From Oehlia diaphana (lineage: Eukaryota > Glomeromycota > Glomeromycetes > Glomerales > Glomeraceae), in contig QZLH01000643.1 of assembly GCA_003833135.1 (NCBI GenBank), forward strand, positions 1 through 53,036: a DNA stretch of 53,036 nucleotides. Direction: 5' to 3'. Made by a program: the position numbers and the translations under genes. The notes under the pieces are model-generated. The model searched no databases. It was not told where the DNA came from and was given only the letters and a program-made list of their open reading frames with translations. Shown piece after piece: positions 45,261 through 53,036 of this stretch. Position 1 is the first letter of the stretch. Every line of letters starts with the position of its first letter.

Positions 45261-46956
45261 ATTGAGATGTTTCATTTTCTTTATACTTTGACTTTGTGAT
45301 TTCATTTTTACTTCATATTTTATTTTTGATTTTATTCCGATTTTGGTTATTAATTTATCTTCTCATTTATTTTATCTTTAGTTTTTTGTTCATTCTAATC
45401 TTGTATATTTTTATTTCTAGTTTTATTTAATCTTATTTTGATCTCATTTAATTTTATCTTTGGTTCATTAATTATTTTTGACTTCGGTGGTGATTATCAA
45501 GAGTCTGTAAAATCACATGAACCATAATATGATGTAACGAGATTATAGATTTTTCCATTCACAATAAATGTCTTATAAAAATTGGTAATTAATCAAAACT
45601 GCATATAAATTATTTTAAATATACTCAAACTAAAAATTTTTTTATACAAAATTTTTTAATTTTTTATACGTGATGAGTGAAATCACCTGATTTTAATAAA
45701 TTATATATGGGTGAAATCACCTAGGTGATTTCACACGGAGAACAAATTAGCAACAGTCTTGTATTTATATAATCATAATGTATTATGGTGTAATATTAAT
45801 TTAAGTTATTCAGTAAATTATTTTTGTTAAAATGTGAATATTGATACTCGGTAGTTTTTAAAGATTAAAAATGTTGATGTTATAAAATTATCGTTTTTTG
45901 AATAATTATTTAAATAATCATAAATCAAATCATTATCGCCATCTTCAGAATGATGACATAATATTAAGCATACTGTATTAGTAAAAGGATTAAATATTAT
46001 GATATCGCAGATGAAATAAAAATGAAAACGGAAACTATTATTAAGTTTGAAGTGCTGTTAAGGTTTTATAGTTGTACGTCGTTACCGACGTTACGTGTCG
46101 GACGGACAACCGGACTTCGGACTTATAAAATGAAGGAATGAATATTAATAAGATTTAAATATACAAAAAAATTTAAAATTTTGCAACAACGAAACATACA
46201 TCAAGAAGTCTAAACCCGTTAATTGAATCCTGATCCCATATTCTTTAAGAAGAAAGTTTTAAATTTTAATAAATTTAAATGATACAAAAATTGGAAACTG
46301 TTATCATGCGAAATTCGTCTCTTAAAAAAAAAAAAATGGATGATTTCAATTCCGCGCTACTTACAAATAATAAAGAACTATAATTTGAGAAATTAAACCC
46401 ACTGGAACGAAAAACTGAAAACGTCTGAGTCGTATAGTCAAGAATTAATATCAGAAAAACATAAAAAAAGAACCGCTGAATTCGCCTAAAAAGAATTTTA
46501 CTTACGATATTTCGCTACGAAAAAACTTAGATAACTCATTGTAGGGTTGCTATACTATATTGTTTTCCCTATTATTTGTAAATTCTATATTGTGTCTAAT
46601 GAATAAAACTCTGTTCTAGCTTATAATCTTCTTCAATTAATTACTAGTATTAGTTAGCTAAAAACATTTGAACGTCTTGAATACTCATTTCATGTAAATC
46701 AACAATACAAAACGTATTATTTTAAATCATACGATTGTAATACCAGGCTTTCACATTTAGAGTTAAGTTTATCACTTATTAAATCTAGTACAATCAATTT
46801 GTCACGCCCATAATATGCGAATAAAGAGTGGGCTGGTCTAGACCTTTCCTTCTTCGATTTAAAAAGTATGTAAACCATTGATCTGCAGTAAATATCACGC
46901 TCGGTAAAATAATCCTATCTCTATTAGTAAATTTACAATAAAAATGTTTGTAATAG
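45261..46956. other. Intergenic with a palindrome
   Basis: No gene seen. A 24-nt perfect palindrome lies at 45711-45734. The rest is A/T-rich; short G/C-rich patches near 46080-46125 and 46805-46850 have no recognised content. Confidence 0.5.
45711..45734. promoter_or_regulatory. Perfect 24-nt palindrome, function unknown
   Basis: GTGAAATCACCT followed at once by its reverse complement. A third half-site GTGAAATCACCT lies at 45677-45688, 34 bp to the left in direct orientation. The layout could serve a dimeric regulator or be a repeat junction; nothing further supports either. Confidence 0.4.
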
Positions 46957-47019
46957 TGTAACACGGTTAAGTGTAAATTGTGTTTGAATGGAACCTTTAA
47001 TTTTTTTTTTTTTTTCTCT
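46957..47019 (+). promoter_or_regulatory. F-box family promoter block (F6)
   Basis: TGTAACACGG at 46957-46966 (96 bp before the ATG), preceded by TTTACAATAAAAATG as in F1, then AAGTGTAAATTGTG where the TATA-like box should be, then a T-run at 47001-47015. Confidence 0.55.
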
Positions 47020-47052
47020 GTTTTTTATTTATTAAATCCAAAATATTCAAAA

Positions 47053-48486
47053 ATGCCTTGTCAACTTCCTGTCGATTGCCTTAATGAAATTTTTGAGTAT
47101 TTAGAGAAAGATAAAGCCTCTTTATATTCATGCTTATTAGTCAATCGTCTTTGGTGTGAAGTTTCTGTTAGAATTTTGTGGAGAAATATTTGGATTGGCA
47201 AGTCGATTACCTATGGTCGACACCGATTGAAAGTAAAACCAGAAATTCTTAATACATTGATAATTTGTCTTCCTAATGATTCAAAAAATCATTTACTTGA
47301 GAAGAGAATTCTTAATTCAACTCAAATCTCAAAAACTCCATTATTTGACTATATATCATTTTGCAAAGTTCTATCAATTCATGCGATTGGTCAAGTGATT
47401 ATTGATGTTTTTAAAAGTCAAAAATATCTGACAAAAGAAATAATCAAAATGTTTGTGAAAAAAATTTATTCTGTGAAAAAATTAACTTATTATACAAATA
47501 ATTCAAACACTGTTAATTTATCATTTTTACGTTATCCTGGAGCAAAAGATTGTTTAAAAAATCTTTCAAAATTAATTTGTAGTACCGATGTTAAACCCGC
47601 ATTTTTTTATAAATTATCACAAATATGTTATAATATTCAATCATTAAATATGGAATTTAAAAGTGTGGTTTCAAATGGATTAAAAGATTTAATTTCTTCA
47701 CAAAATAATTTAAAATATTTATCATTATCACAAACGTATGGTATTGCTGATTGGACAGATATTATACCTTCATTATCAAAACATTCGAATACTTTAATTA
47801 AATTAAAAATATATGGTTGTGAATATTATACTAGGTTCAGACCATTATTATCATTTGTTACAAAATTCACAAATTTACGAGAACTTATTTTATCATTTCG
47901 TTATAAACATAATTTTAGCGAACTTGATAACAATCTAAAATATGTTATTTTTCCATATTTACAAATATTAAAATTTCCTCATTCATGTCCAGATGATGAT
48001 ATATTAATTAAATTTTTAGAGAATAATGGAAAAAATTTAATAGAATTTTATATTAATAGTAGTGATTCATTAAATTTAGCTATAGCTAAATTTTGTCCTA
48101 ATTTGAAATCATTATATACCTTATTTAATTTCGATAAAATAGAAACATTAAAAATAATTCTTAATGATTGTCAACAATTAGAAAGTATTGAAACCAAATA
48201 TATTACTGGTTTATTAAGCGAAAAAGATCTTTTGGAGACCTTGGCAAAATATTCATCAAAAAATTTTTATAAATTAAAATTAATTATTTGTTTAGATTCA
48301 CACTTAGTCCCAGAAGATTTAGAAGAATTTTTTAATAATTGGAAAAATCGTGTATCATCAAAATCATTTTCTTTTATTATTAAAGGATGGAATAATAGTT
48401 TAGAAAGTAATCATGAAGGAAATATGAAAGTGTTCGAAAAATATAAAAAGCTTGGTATTGTTAGTAAATTTGATATTAGTTATTAA
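47053..48486 (+). CDS. F-box/LRR protein F6
   Basis: A 477-residue intronless paralog. The start is taken at the MPCQLPVDCL methionine (47053); the 25 upstream in-frame codons (from 46978) cover the T-tract and are unlikely to be translated. F-box at residues 3-48, leucine-rich repeats to about 430, C-terminus EKYKKLGIVSKFDISY. Mosaic: residues about 50-80 (SITYGRHRLKVKPEILNT, LPNDSK) follow F2, whereas residues about 205-255 are nearly identical to F1 (LSLSQTYGIADWTDIIPSLS). Presumed SCF substrate receptor. Followed by M2 on the same strand after 1.2 kb. Confidence 0.93.
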   Translation: MPCQLPVDCLNEIFEYLEKDKASLYSCLLVNRLWCEVSVRILWRNIWIGKSITYGRHRLKVKPEILNTLIICLPNDSKNHLLEKRILNSTQISKTPLFDYISFCKVLSIHAIGQVIIDVFKSQKYLTKEIIKMFVKKIYSVKKLTYYTNNSNTVNLSFLRYPGAKDCLKNLSKLICSTDVKPAFFYKLSQICYNIQSLNMEFKSVVSNGLKDLISSQNNLKYLSLSQTYGIADWTDIIPSLSKHSNTLIKLKIYGCEYYTRFRPLLSFVTKFTNLRELILSFRYKHNFSELDNNLKYVIFPYLQILKFPHSCPDDDILIKFLENNGKNLIEFYINSSDSLNLAIAKFCPNLKSLYTLFNFDKIETLKIILNDCQQLESIETKYITGLLSEKDLLETLAKYSSKNFYKLKLIICLDSHLVPEDLEEFFNNWKNRVSSKSFSFIIKGWNNSLESNHEGNMKVFEKYKKLGIVSKFDISY

Positions 48487-49712
48487 ATTATTATGTATTT
48501 AAGAAATAAATTAGTTTATCTTTAAATAAAGCGAAATGTAAAATAGTTTTTGAAGCTAGCGCCGTCAATATTATGTGAAAATATTACGTACTTTTGTTAT
48601 TTCTGAATTCTGATATACAATAATATACTGTATATACGCTAAGATAATTATGAAACTAATAATAAAAGATAAAAATAATCATTTCCAAACCATACACGGC
48701 GATAATATCCCTAAAGAATATATGAAATAATTCGTTTTCATGTCATGTTTACTTTTTTTTTTAATTGAAATTAATTTTTTTTTTTTTTACGAGAATAAAC
48801 GATTAATTGAAACTAAATATTTCACGTTACGTTTGTTTCAAAGATATTTTTAGAACACGTTTCTAAATTGACTATTAAAGCTTAAAGAACATTTATATCG
48901 TAACACCGATTAAAATTAGTATGACGTTGCAAGTGAAGCTGTTTTGTAATTGCCGTTCATAGAACGTAGTGAGCAAATGAGTGCCGCGACCAGGGGGTTC
49001 TGCATAAGTTGCATCCGGATCACCTAGTTTCGGAATTTCAACAATAACTACAATAATAATGTAAGAAAAAAAAAAAAAAAAATAATACAAACATATTAGG
49101 AAATTCCGTCGTTCAACTTTATTTTGTTTTGTTGCTCAACGTTGATCAATTCGTTAATAAGGAGTTGATTGGCTAATTTTTTTTTTTTTGTGATTTCTTC
49201 AATGTTAGACGAATAAGCCATGTAATCCATGTGTGGCTTTATTTATTTGAATTGGTCCAATAATTGACAAAGAGCGGTCTCCAAGGAAGTTTCTATACTT
49301 ACAGATAATACTAAGTTTATTACATTTTTGTATTTTTTTTTTTTTTGCATTTACGCTTACTTAATAAAATTTAAATTTCAAATATGGTCAAAAATAATAA
49401 ACTGTAGAAACCGAAATTGTTAGACCCGACGGATCATACTTTCGCTTTCATTGACTTAAGCAAAAAAACAATAGAGCGAAATTTAATGTAAATTAGCCAT
49501 TACAAATATTTTCTATGTAATTACATGGTATAAATAATACACAAACAAAAATGTATGCAAAAAAAAAGAAATTATAAATAAGTTTGAATATAAAATGCGC
49601 TTCTACTATGCCTTCTGACCTTTTAACATTTTTCACTTAATGTTAGTGTTTAAAATAATTGAAATTCAATAATACAATAATAATCTTTAGTTTATTTTGC
49701 TTTTCTTCCAAA
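48487..49712. other. Intergenic between F6 and M2
   Basis: At 48960-49035 a GC-richer patch lies inside a 65-codon minus frame reading IPKLGDPDATYAEPPGRGTH and onward LLTTFYERQLQNSF. This is protein-like but was not recognised, and its first half is T-run filler, so it is not called as a gene. AAGAGCGGTCTCC at 49270-49282 is shared with the pseudogene's upstream region. CACAAACAAAAATGTATGC near 49540 also resembles 38796 onward. Confidence 0.45.
49270..49282 (+). promoter_or_regulatory. Conserved upstream box of the membrane-protein family
   Basis: AAGAGCGGTCTCC lies 443 bp before the M2 ATG and is identical at 38446-38458, 548 bp before the pseudogene ATG. The 105-bp difference equals the MITE inserted at 38657-38760. 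No copy was seen near M1. A regulatory role is inference; it could also simply be duplicated flank. Confidence 0.45.
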
Positions 49713-50699
49713 ATGGAAATCAAAGATAATTTTTATTTAATTCGTAAATTATTAAATCCTATTCCTCAATATATATTAGGATGCTTACCTGCTGTTGCAA
49801 TAGTGGGTGACACCCCGAAAGAGAAGTTGACAGAAAAGTTAGCATGGGTATTACGATGTCTTGGTTGTCCATTTACAGGATTATTTTATTCCTGCAATGT
49901 GGGTAGCAATAAGACAGAACAATGTTTATTCTGGCTTCCGTCAGATTATTTTATATGCGAACGAGACGACGGACAGCAATATCCAATTGCATTCAGACCT
50001 GTCGGAATTCATGGAAAGATACTGGAACCAAATGAAAAACTACGTATATCTGCAGAGATAAAACGATGCACAGCAAGAGCTTCTGTCCTAGAAAGATTGT
50101 CATCATTAGTGTCAGCATATTACATATTTGTTGGTATAATAGCAGGAATATCTAGGGTAACAAACCAAACTAATATCTGTGAAGATTGGCCATACATACC
50201 ATTACTATTATCCTGGACAATTCCATCAATCTACAAGAGAATAATTTGGGGGCATCTAATTGTTAAAAATCCTAAGATAGAAATGAATAATTTACGACCA
50301 ATAACATTGAAAGAGATCAATGACGATGAAATTAGAAACCACAAACGTTTTACCGTTACGTTTACTGCTTTTGCATCAATATTTTTCCCCTGGATAACGG
50401 TACTCCTGGCCTATTTCACACCACCAATTGGATATCGTTGTCGGAGTAAATACGTTTCAGTATTGTGTGGTATTTGGTCACTAAATAGCGCTTTGGCGTA
50501 TTTTTGTCATTTGAAAGGAGAAAGAGGCGTAACCAATTTTTGTTTTGGGATCTTTCATATATGGTTTTCCATTTGTGGTTTTGTAGTAGCAATGTTAATA
50601 TTTTTTTTAGGTATTCTAACAAATAACAGTGAATGGTGGTTGAAAATTTTCGGATCATCTTGTGATATTTCGGATGGTTTGGATGTTACATGCACTTAA
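49713..50699 (+). CDS. Cysteine-rich multi-pass membrane protein M2, family unknown
   Basis: A 328-residue intact gene. The start is placed at MEIKDNF (49713) by alignment with M1; the frame extends 18 codons upstream without family support. It has the same layout as M1: NPIPQYILGCLPAVAIVG, then EKLAWVLRCLGCPFTGLFYS and a further Cys, then CTARASVLERLSSLVSAYY leading into about five hydrophobic segments (the last includes FSICGFVVAMLIFFLGILTN). The tail is longer than in M1 and keeps two cysteines. Conserved charged/aromatic sites between passes include CEDWPYIPLLLSWTIPS and PPIGY-x-CRS. Family and function unknown. The dead copy at 38994 is its closer relative. An AATAAA motif follows the stop. 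Confidence 0.88.
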   Translation: MEIKDNFYLIRKLLNPIPQYILGCLPAVAIVGDTPKEKLTEKLAWVLRCLGCPFTGLFYSCNVGSNKTEQCLFWLPSDYFICERDDGQQYPIAFRPVGIHGKILEPNEKLRISAEIKRCTARASVLERLSSLVSAYYIFVGIIAGISRVTNQTNICEDWPYIPLLLSWTIPSIYKRIIWGHLIVKNPKIEMNNLRPITLKEINDDEIRNHKRFTVTFTAFASIFFPWITVLLAYFTPPIGYRCRSKYVSVLCGIWSLNSALAYFCHLKGERGVTNFCFGIFHIWFSICGFVVAMLIFFLGILTNNSEWWLKIFGSSCDISDGLDVTCT

Positions 50700-51177
50700 A
50701 TAATACTATTTACTAATTTAATAATGATAACAATTTGTATAAATAAAATAATGATAAAATTACATAGTTCCTTCCTAATGTTTTACTGTATTTTTATTTC
50801 GGTAATTAGTTTTTACTGGCGACAATCGAGTTTGTCATAAGCATCCTTATGATTTTGCAAAACAGACGGAATCAATAATATAATAATAATAGTAGCTCAA
50901 GACAATTTATTTATAAAAATAAAATAAAATAATTAAAATAAAGACAAGAAAATTGTGATTTTAAAATGTCTATATTGAAAGTAAATAAGATGTCATACAT
51001 AAATATTTATATAAATTATTAAAATTTAGTTATTATAAAATTATTTTAAATTGTAAAAATGTAAGTTTTAAAATATAAAATTTCGGTCAACGATTATTAA
51101 TGGATTATTCCACAAACTTATTTTATAAAATTTTTTCAATTCAAGAATTCAATTACTTTTTAGAAATAATATATTCG
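50700..51177. other. Intergenic, no gene seen
   Basis: A/T-rich downstream region of M2 with no open frame of interest. Confidence 0.55.
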
Positions 51178-51178
51178 T

Positions 51179-51318
51179 CCTATAAAAAAGGTTTTTGTTA
51201 AATTTTACAACATTTATTCGAAATTTGTACTAAAAAAATAATAAAAAATTCGAACAAATTCTAAACAAATGTCGTATGATTATTTGGCACAAATTTAGCA
51301 AAAACTTTTTTTATAGGG
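51179..51318. mobile_element. CCCTATAAAAAA MITE, copy E
   Basis: The left end CCTATAAAAAAGGTTTTTGT and the right end in reverse CCCTATAAAAAAAGTTTTTG continue as TAAATTT and CTAAATTT, about 27 bp of inverted repeat. The flanks are TCGT on both sides (51175-51178 and 51319-51322), a 4-bp target duplication. The interior differs from copies A-D. Confidence 0.8.
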
Positions 51319-51737
51319 TCGTAAATTTTTGATCGTGGTTATAAAGGCCAAAATATTTATCGAAAAATATATTTTCCTAACTAAAGAATAATTTTTATGA
51401 AATATATACATAAAACTTCAATGTGAAAAATATTGTGTAGAAGTAAGTATACCGAATATAAAGTATTTATACGCCAAGATTAATATCAAATTATTTATTA
51501 CAATAAAATACACATAACAAAAAATTAAATTTGAATGTGAAAAACACTTATTCGTAGGTTTATAGGAAAAAATAAACCTTTTTAAAGTCAATAAAACAAA
51601 CATTCCAACTTAGCGAAAAAATAAAGTTTAAATAATTGTCATAAGAATAATCCGTTTAGGGAATCTGCATATAAAAGTAAAAAAAAATGTTTAAATTACG
51701 CAAGAATGATAAAAAAATCAAAATATAAACACTACTA
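51319..51737. other. Intergenic, no gene seen
   Basis: A/T-rich. The 61-codon minus frame at 51418-51603 is not supported. Confidence 0.5.
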
Positions 51738-51801
51738 TCCTAGTGTCGTAATTGAACCAAGAACCTACCGATTCTGGTCATGAGGGCCGAACCACTAGGA
51801 C
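51738..51801 (-). repeat. tRNA-like relic or SINE head, copy 1
   Basis: On the minus strand a 64-nt unit starts TCCTAGTGGTTCGGCCC (D-arm/A-box-like) and contains AGGTTCTTGGTTCAATTAC (B-box-like). The ends TCCTAGTG and CACTAGGA could pair as an acceptor stem. The T-arm stem does not pair properly, so it is not called as a working tRNA. Confidence 0.4.
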
Positions 51802-52481
51802 AGTTCGTGTTTATTCGACAGTTGATCTTTTTTAATTCTTTATTTACTGTATCGGAGAACTCTGTATTACCAATTTATTCAGTACACAATATTTATTTTT
51901 TTTTTAAAAAAAAATTATATACTACTAATTTATATATATTTTTATTTTAGCCGTAATCGTATACTAACTAATCATATTTTATTTAATATTCAAAATAAGG
52001 AACCCGAAAAAAATAGTTGAGAAAACCAAAAATACGTTCTTTTTAATTATAAACTTTGTCAACAGAAGAAATAGATAATATAATATTACTCACAATATCA
52101 ATGAAAATGGAGAGATTATCCATTAAAGAATATAAACTTAATGTTAAAAATATATCCATACCAATACTGTATGTATATATGGCACGATATTATTAAAGGA
52201 ATGATAAACAACAAAGTTCTTATGTTAACATTGTTAACAAGGAATAAACAAATTAGTAATTTAATATGCTACGTATAATATAAGGGAAAGAAAAGACTAA
52301 TAGAAAGAACAAACAACCATCATTATCATCAAGTATGCATGTTATGAAACTTATGTTAGAGTTCTAAGTGTATCGTGCTAGCAATAGAATATATGTAAAA
52401 TTCTAAAATATAGGCTTTATAATGTGATTGTTACTAGGTTTTATTAATTAGTAGTTGTGCATTGAGAAAAATAAATACGTT
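51802..52481. other. Intergenic, no gene seen
   Basis: Between the two tRNA-like units. A T-run followed at once by an A-run lies at about 51896-51914. Confidence 0.5.
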
Positions 52482-52542
52482 GTGACCTAGCGGAAATCAG
52501 TAACTGAACCCAGGACCTGCAGTATTCCGATTACTAGGTCAC
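52482..52542 (-). repeat. tRNA-like relic or SINE head, copy 2
   Basis: On the minus strand a 61-nt unit starts GTGACCTAGTAATCGG and contains AGGTCCTGGGTTCAGTTAC (B-box-like). The ends GTGACCTAG and CTAGGTCAC are perfect inverted repeats that could pair as an acceptor-like stem. Shares AATCGG, AGGT(C/T)CT and GGTTCA(A/G)TTAC with copy 1, on the same strand, about 740 bp away. Confidence 0.4.
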
Positions 52543-52589
52543 GCGGTATTTAATCGTAAATAAATGCGTTTTTAAACCCTTTCTGATTG

Positions 52590-52830
52590 GTTACAGTACG
52601 ATTTCCTGAATGCCTTTTTCCTTTTCCTGAAGCCATTTGCCTGAATGCCAAATTTCTGAACTGAACATTTTCCTGAAATATACAATTTCTCGAATCCTTA
52701 TTTCCTGAATCCCATTTCCTGAAGTCTAATTTCCCGAACCCTAAATCCCAATATCCCGAATCCCAATATCCCGAATTCAAATATCTTTAATTCTAATATT
52801 CCGAATTCTAATATTCCGAATGGACACTTA
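52590..52830. repeat. Degenerate minisatellite, TTCC(T/C)GAATCC type
   Basis: About fifteen variants of a 12-15-bp unit: TTTCCTGAA, ATTTCCCGAACCC, AATCCCAATATCCCG, TTCTAATATTCCG. The right half is most regular (15-bp period). The two overlapping minus frames (DSGYWDSGYW and FGILGFGILG types) are products of the repeat. GAACATTTTCCTGAAAT at about 52663-52679 has a near-exact counterpart in the MULE left inverted repeat at 20063-20079. Confidence 0.65.
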
Positions 52831-53036
52831 TCAAGTAAATATAAATATTTTGCATTTAAGGAGAAAAAAATATAGTACAGGTACAAATTTCAAACAGATA
52901 TTTTGACTGAATAATAAAATATGTTCGCTTTTGCATTATTTATTTTAAGTATTTGTTTTAATACAAGTTAGTTTATTACATATTATATTTATATACATTA
53001 TATATAATTTATTGATTAGTATACTAAATAAAATAA
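52831..53036. other. Window end, no gene seen
   Basis: A/T-rich; nothing recognised. Confidence 0.5.

Noticed and set aside
44937..45299. Two long plus-strand frames rich in Phe, Gly and Ser.
   Set aside because: They are readouts of the TTTGGGTTTC repeat in two overlapping frames, with no domain or start context.
46978..47052. Upstream extension of F6 (and likewise of F4 and F5) to an earlier in-frame ATG.
   Set aside because: The extra codons read through the conserved T-tract and promoter region and are not shared among the paralogs, whereas the M-x-x-QLP start is.
52550..52886. Minus-strand frames with regular GYWDSGYW and FGILGFGIL patterns.
   Set aside because: Both arise from the 12-15-bp minisatellite; two frames over the same repeat both look regular, as expected for repeat DNA.
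1..53036. CRISPR array, rRNA genes, bacterial operons or replication origins.
   Set aside because: No regularly spaced repeats with unique spacers, no rRNA-like conserved blocks, and eukaryotic gene content throughout.

Overview
The window is very AT-rich (long A/T homopolymers, low-complexity spacers, sparse single-exon genes) and looks like an accessory region of an arbuscular mycorrhizal fungus, Rhizophagus-like (Glomeromycotina). Four things point that way: an expanded F-box/leucine-rich-repeat family, a small MATA-type HMG-box gene, an RNase H-bearing LINE, and a FLYWCH/MULE transposon. The organism call is inference from family content; no rRNA or marker gene is present.

Left part (1-24.9 kb): almost entirely decayed mobile DNA. 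A broken, roughly 6.6-kb LINE lies on the minus strand at about 1.84-8.43 kb. It carries an RRM-like ORF1, a zinc knuckle, an APE-type endonuclease, reverse transcriptase with its YxDD box, RNase H and a terminal zinc finger, with stops and frameshifts throughout. Next come a decayed coding stretch of uncertain identity (9.25-10.12 kb), several MITEs, the one intact gene of this part (HMG box, 13.39-13.78 kb), fragments of unidentified decayed coding sequence (15.3-18.7 kb), and a 2.3-kb MULE relic with long terminal inverted repeats, a FLYWCH finger and a deleted catalytic core (19.9-22.25 kb). More foldback elements follow to 24.1 kb.

Right part (24.9-53 kb): a gene cluster built from two families. 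Six intact intronless F-box/LRR genes (F1 25100, F2 27884, F3 31015, F4 37627 minus, F5 42722, F6 47053) share a promoter layout: a GTAACAC-type box 60-105 bp upstream, an A-rich TATA-like box followed by TGCC, then a T-tract 15-40 bp before the ATG. Interleaved are members of a second family of cysteine-rich multi-pass membrane proteins: M1 (33509-34477 minus), M2 (49713-50699 plus) and a wrecked copy (38994-39887). The F-box proteins are expected to be SCF ubiquitin-ligase substrate receptors. The function of the membrane family is unknown, and nothing in the sequence shows that the two work together.

The main observations are (1) reciprocal mosaics among the F-box paralogs, suggesting gene conversion; (2) a conserved F-box promoter block; (3) a MITE insertion upstream of the dead membrane-protein copy that accounts exactly for its altered spacing to a conserved upstream box; and (4) several short inverted-repeat families, some with readable target-site duplications.
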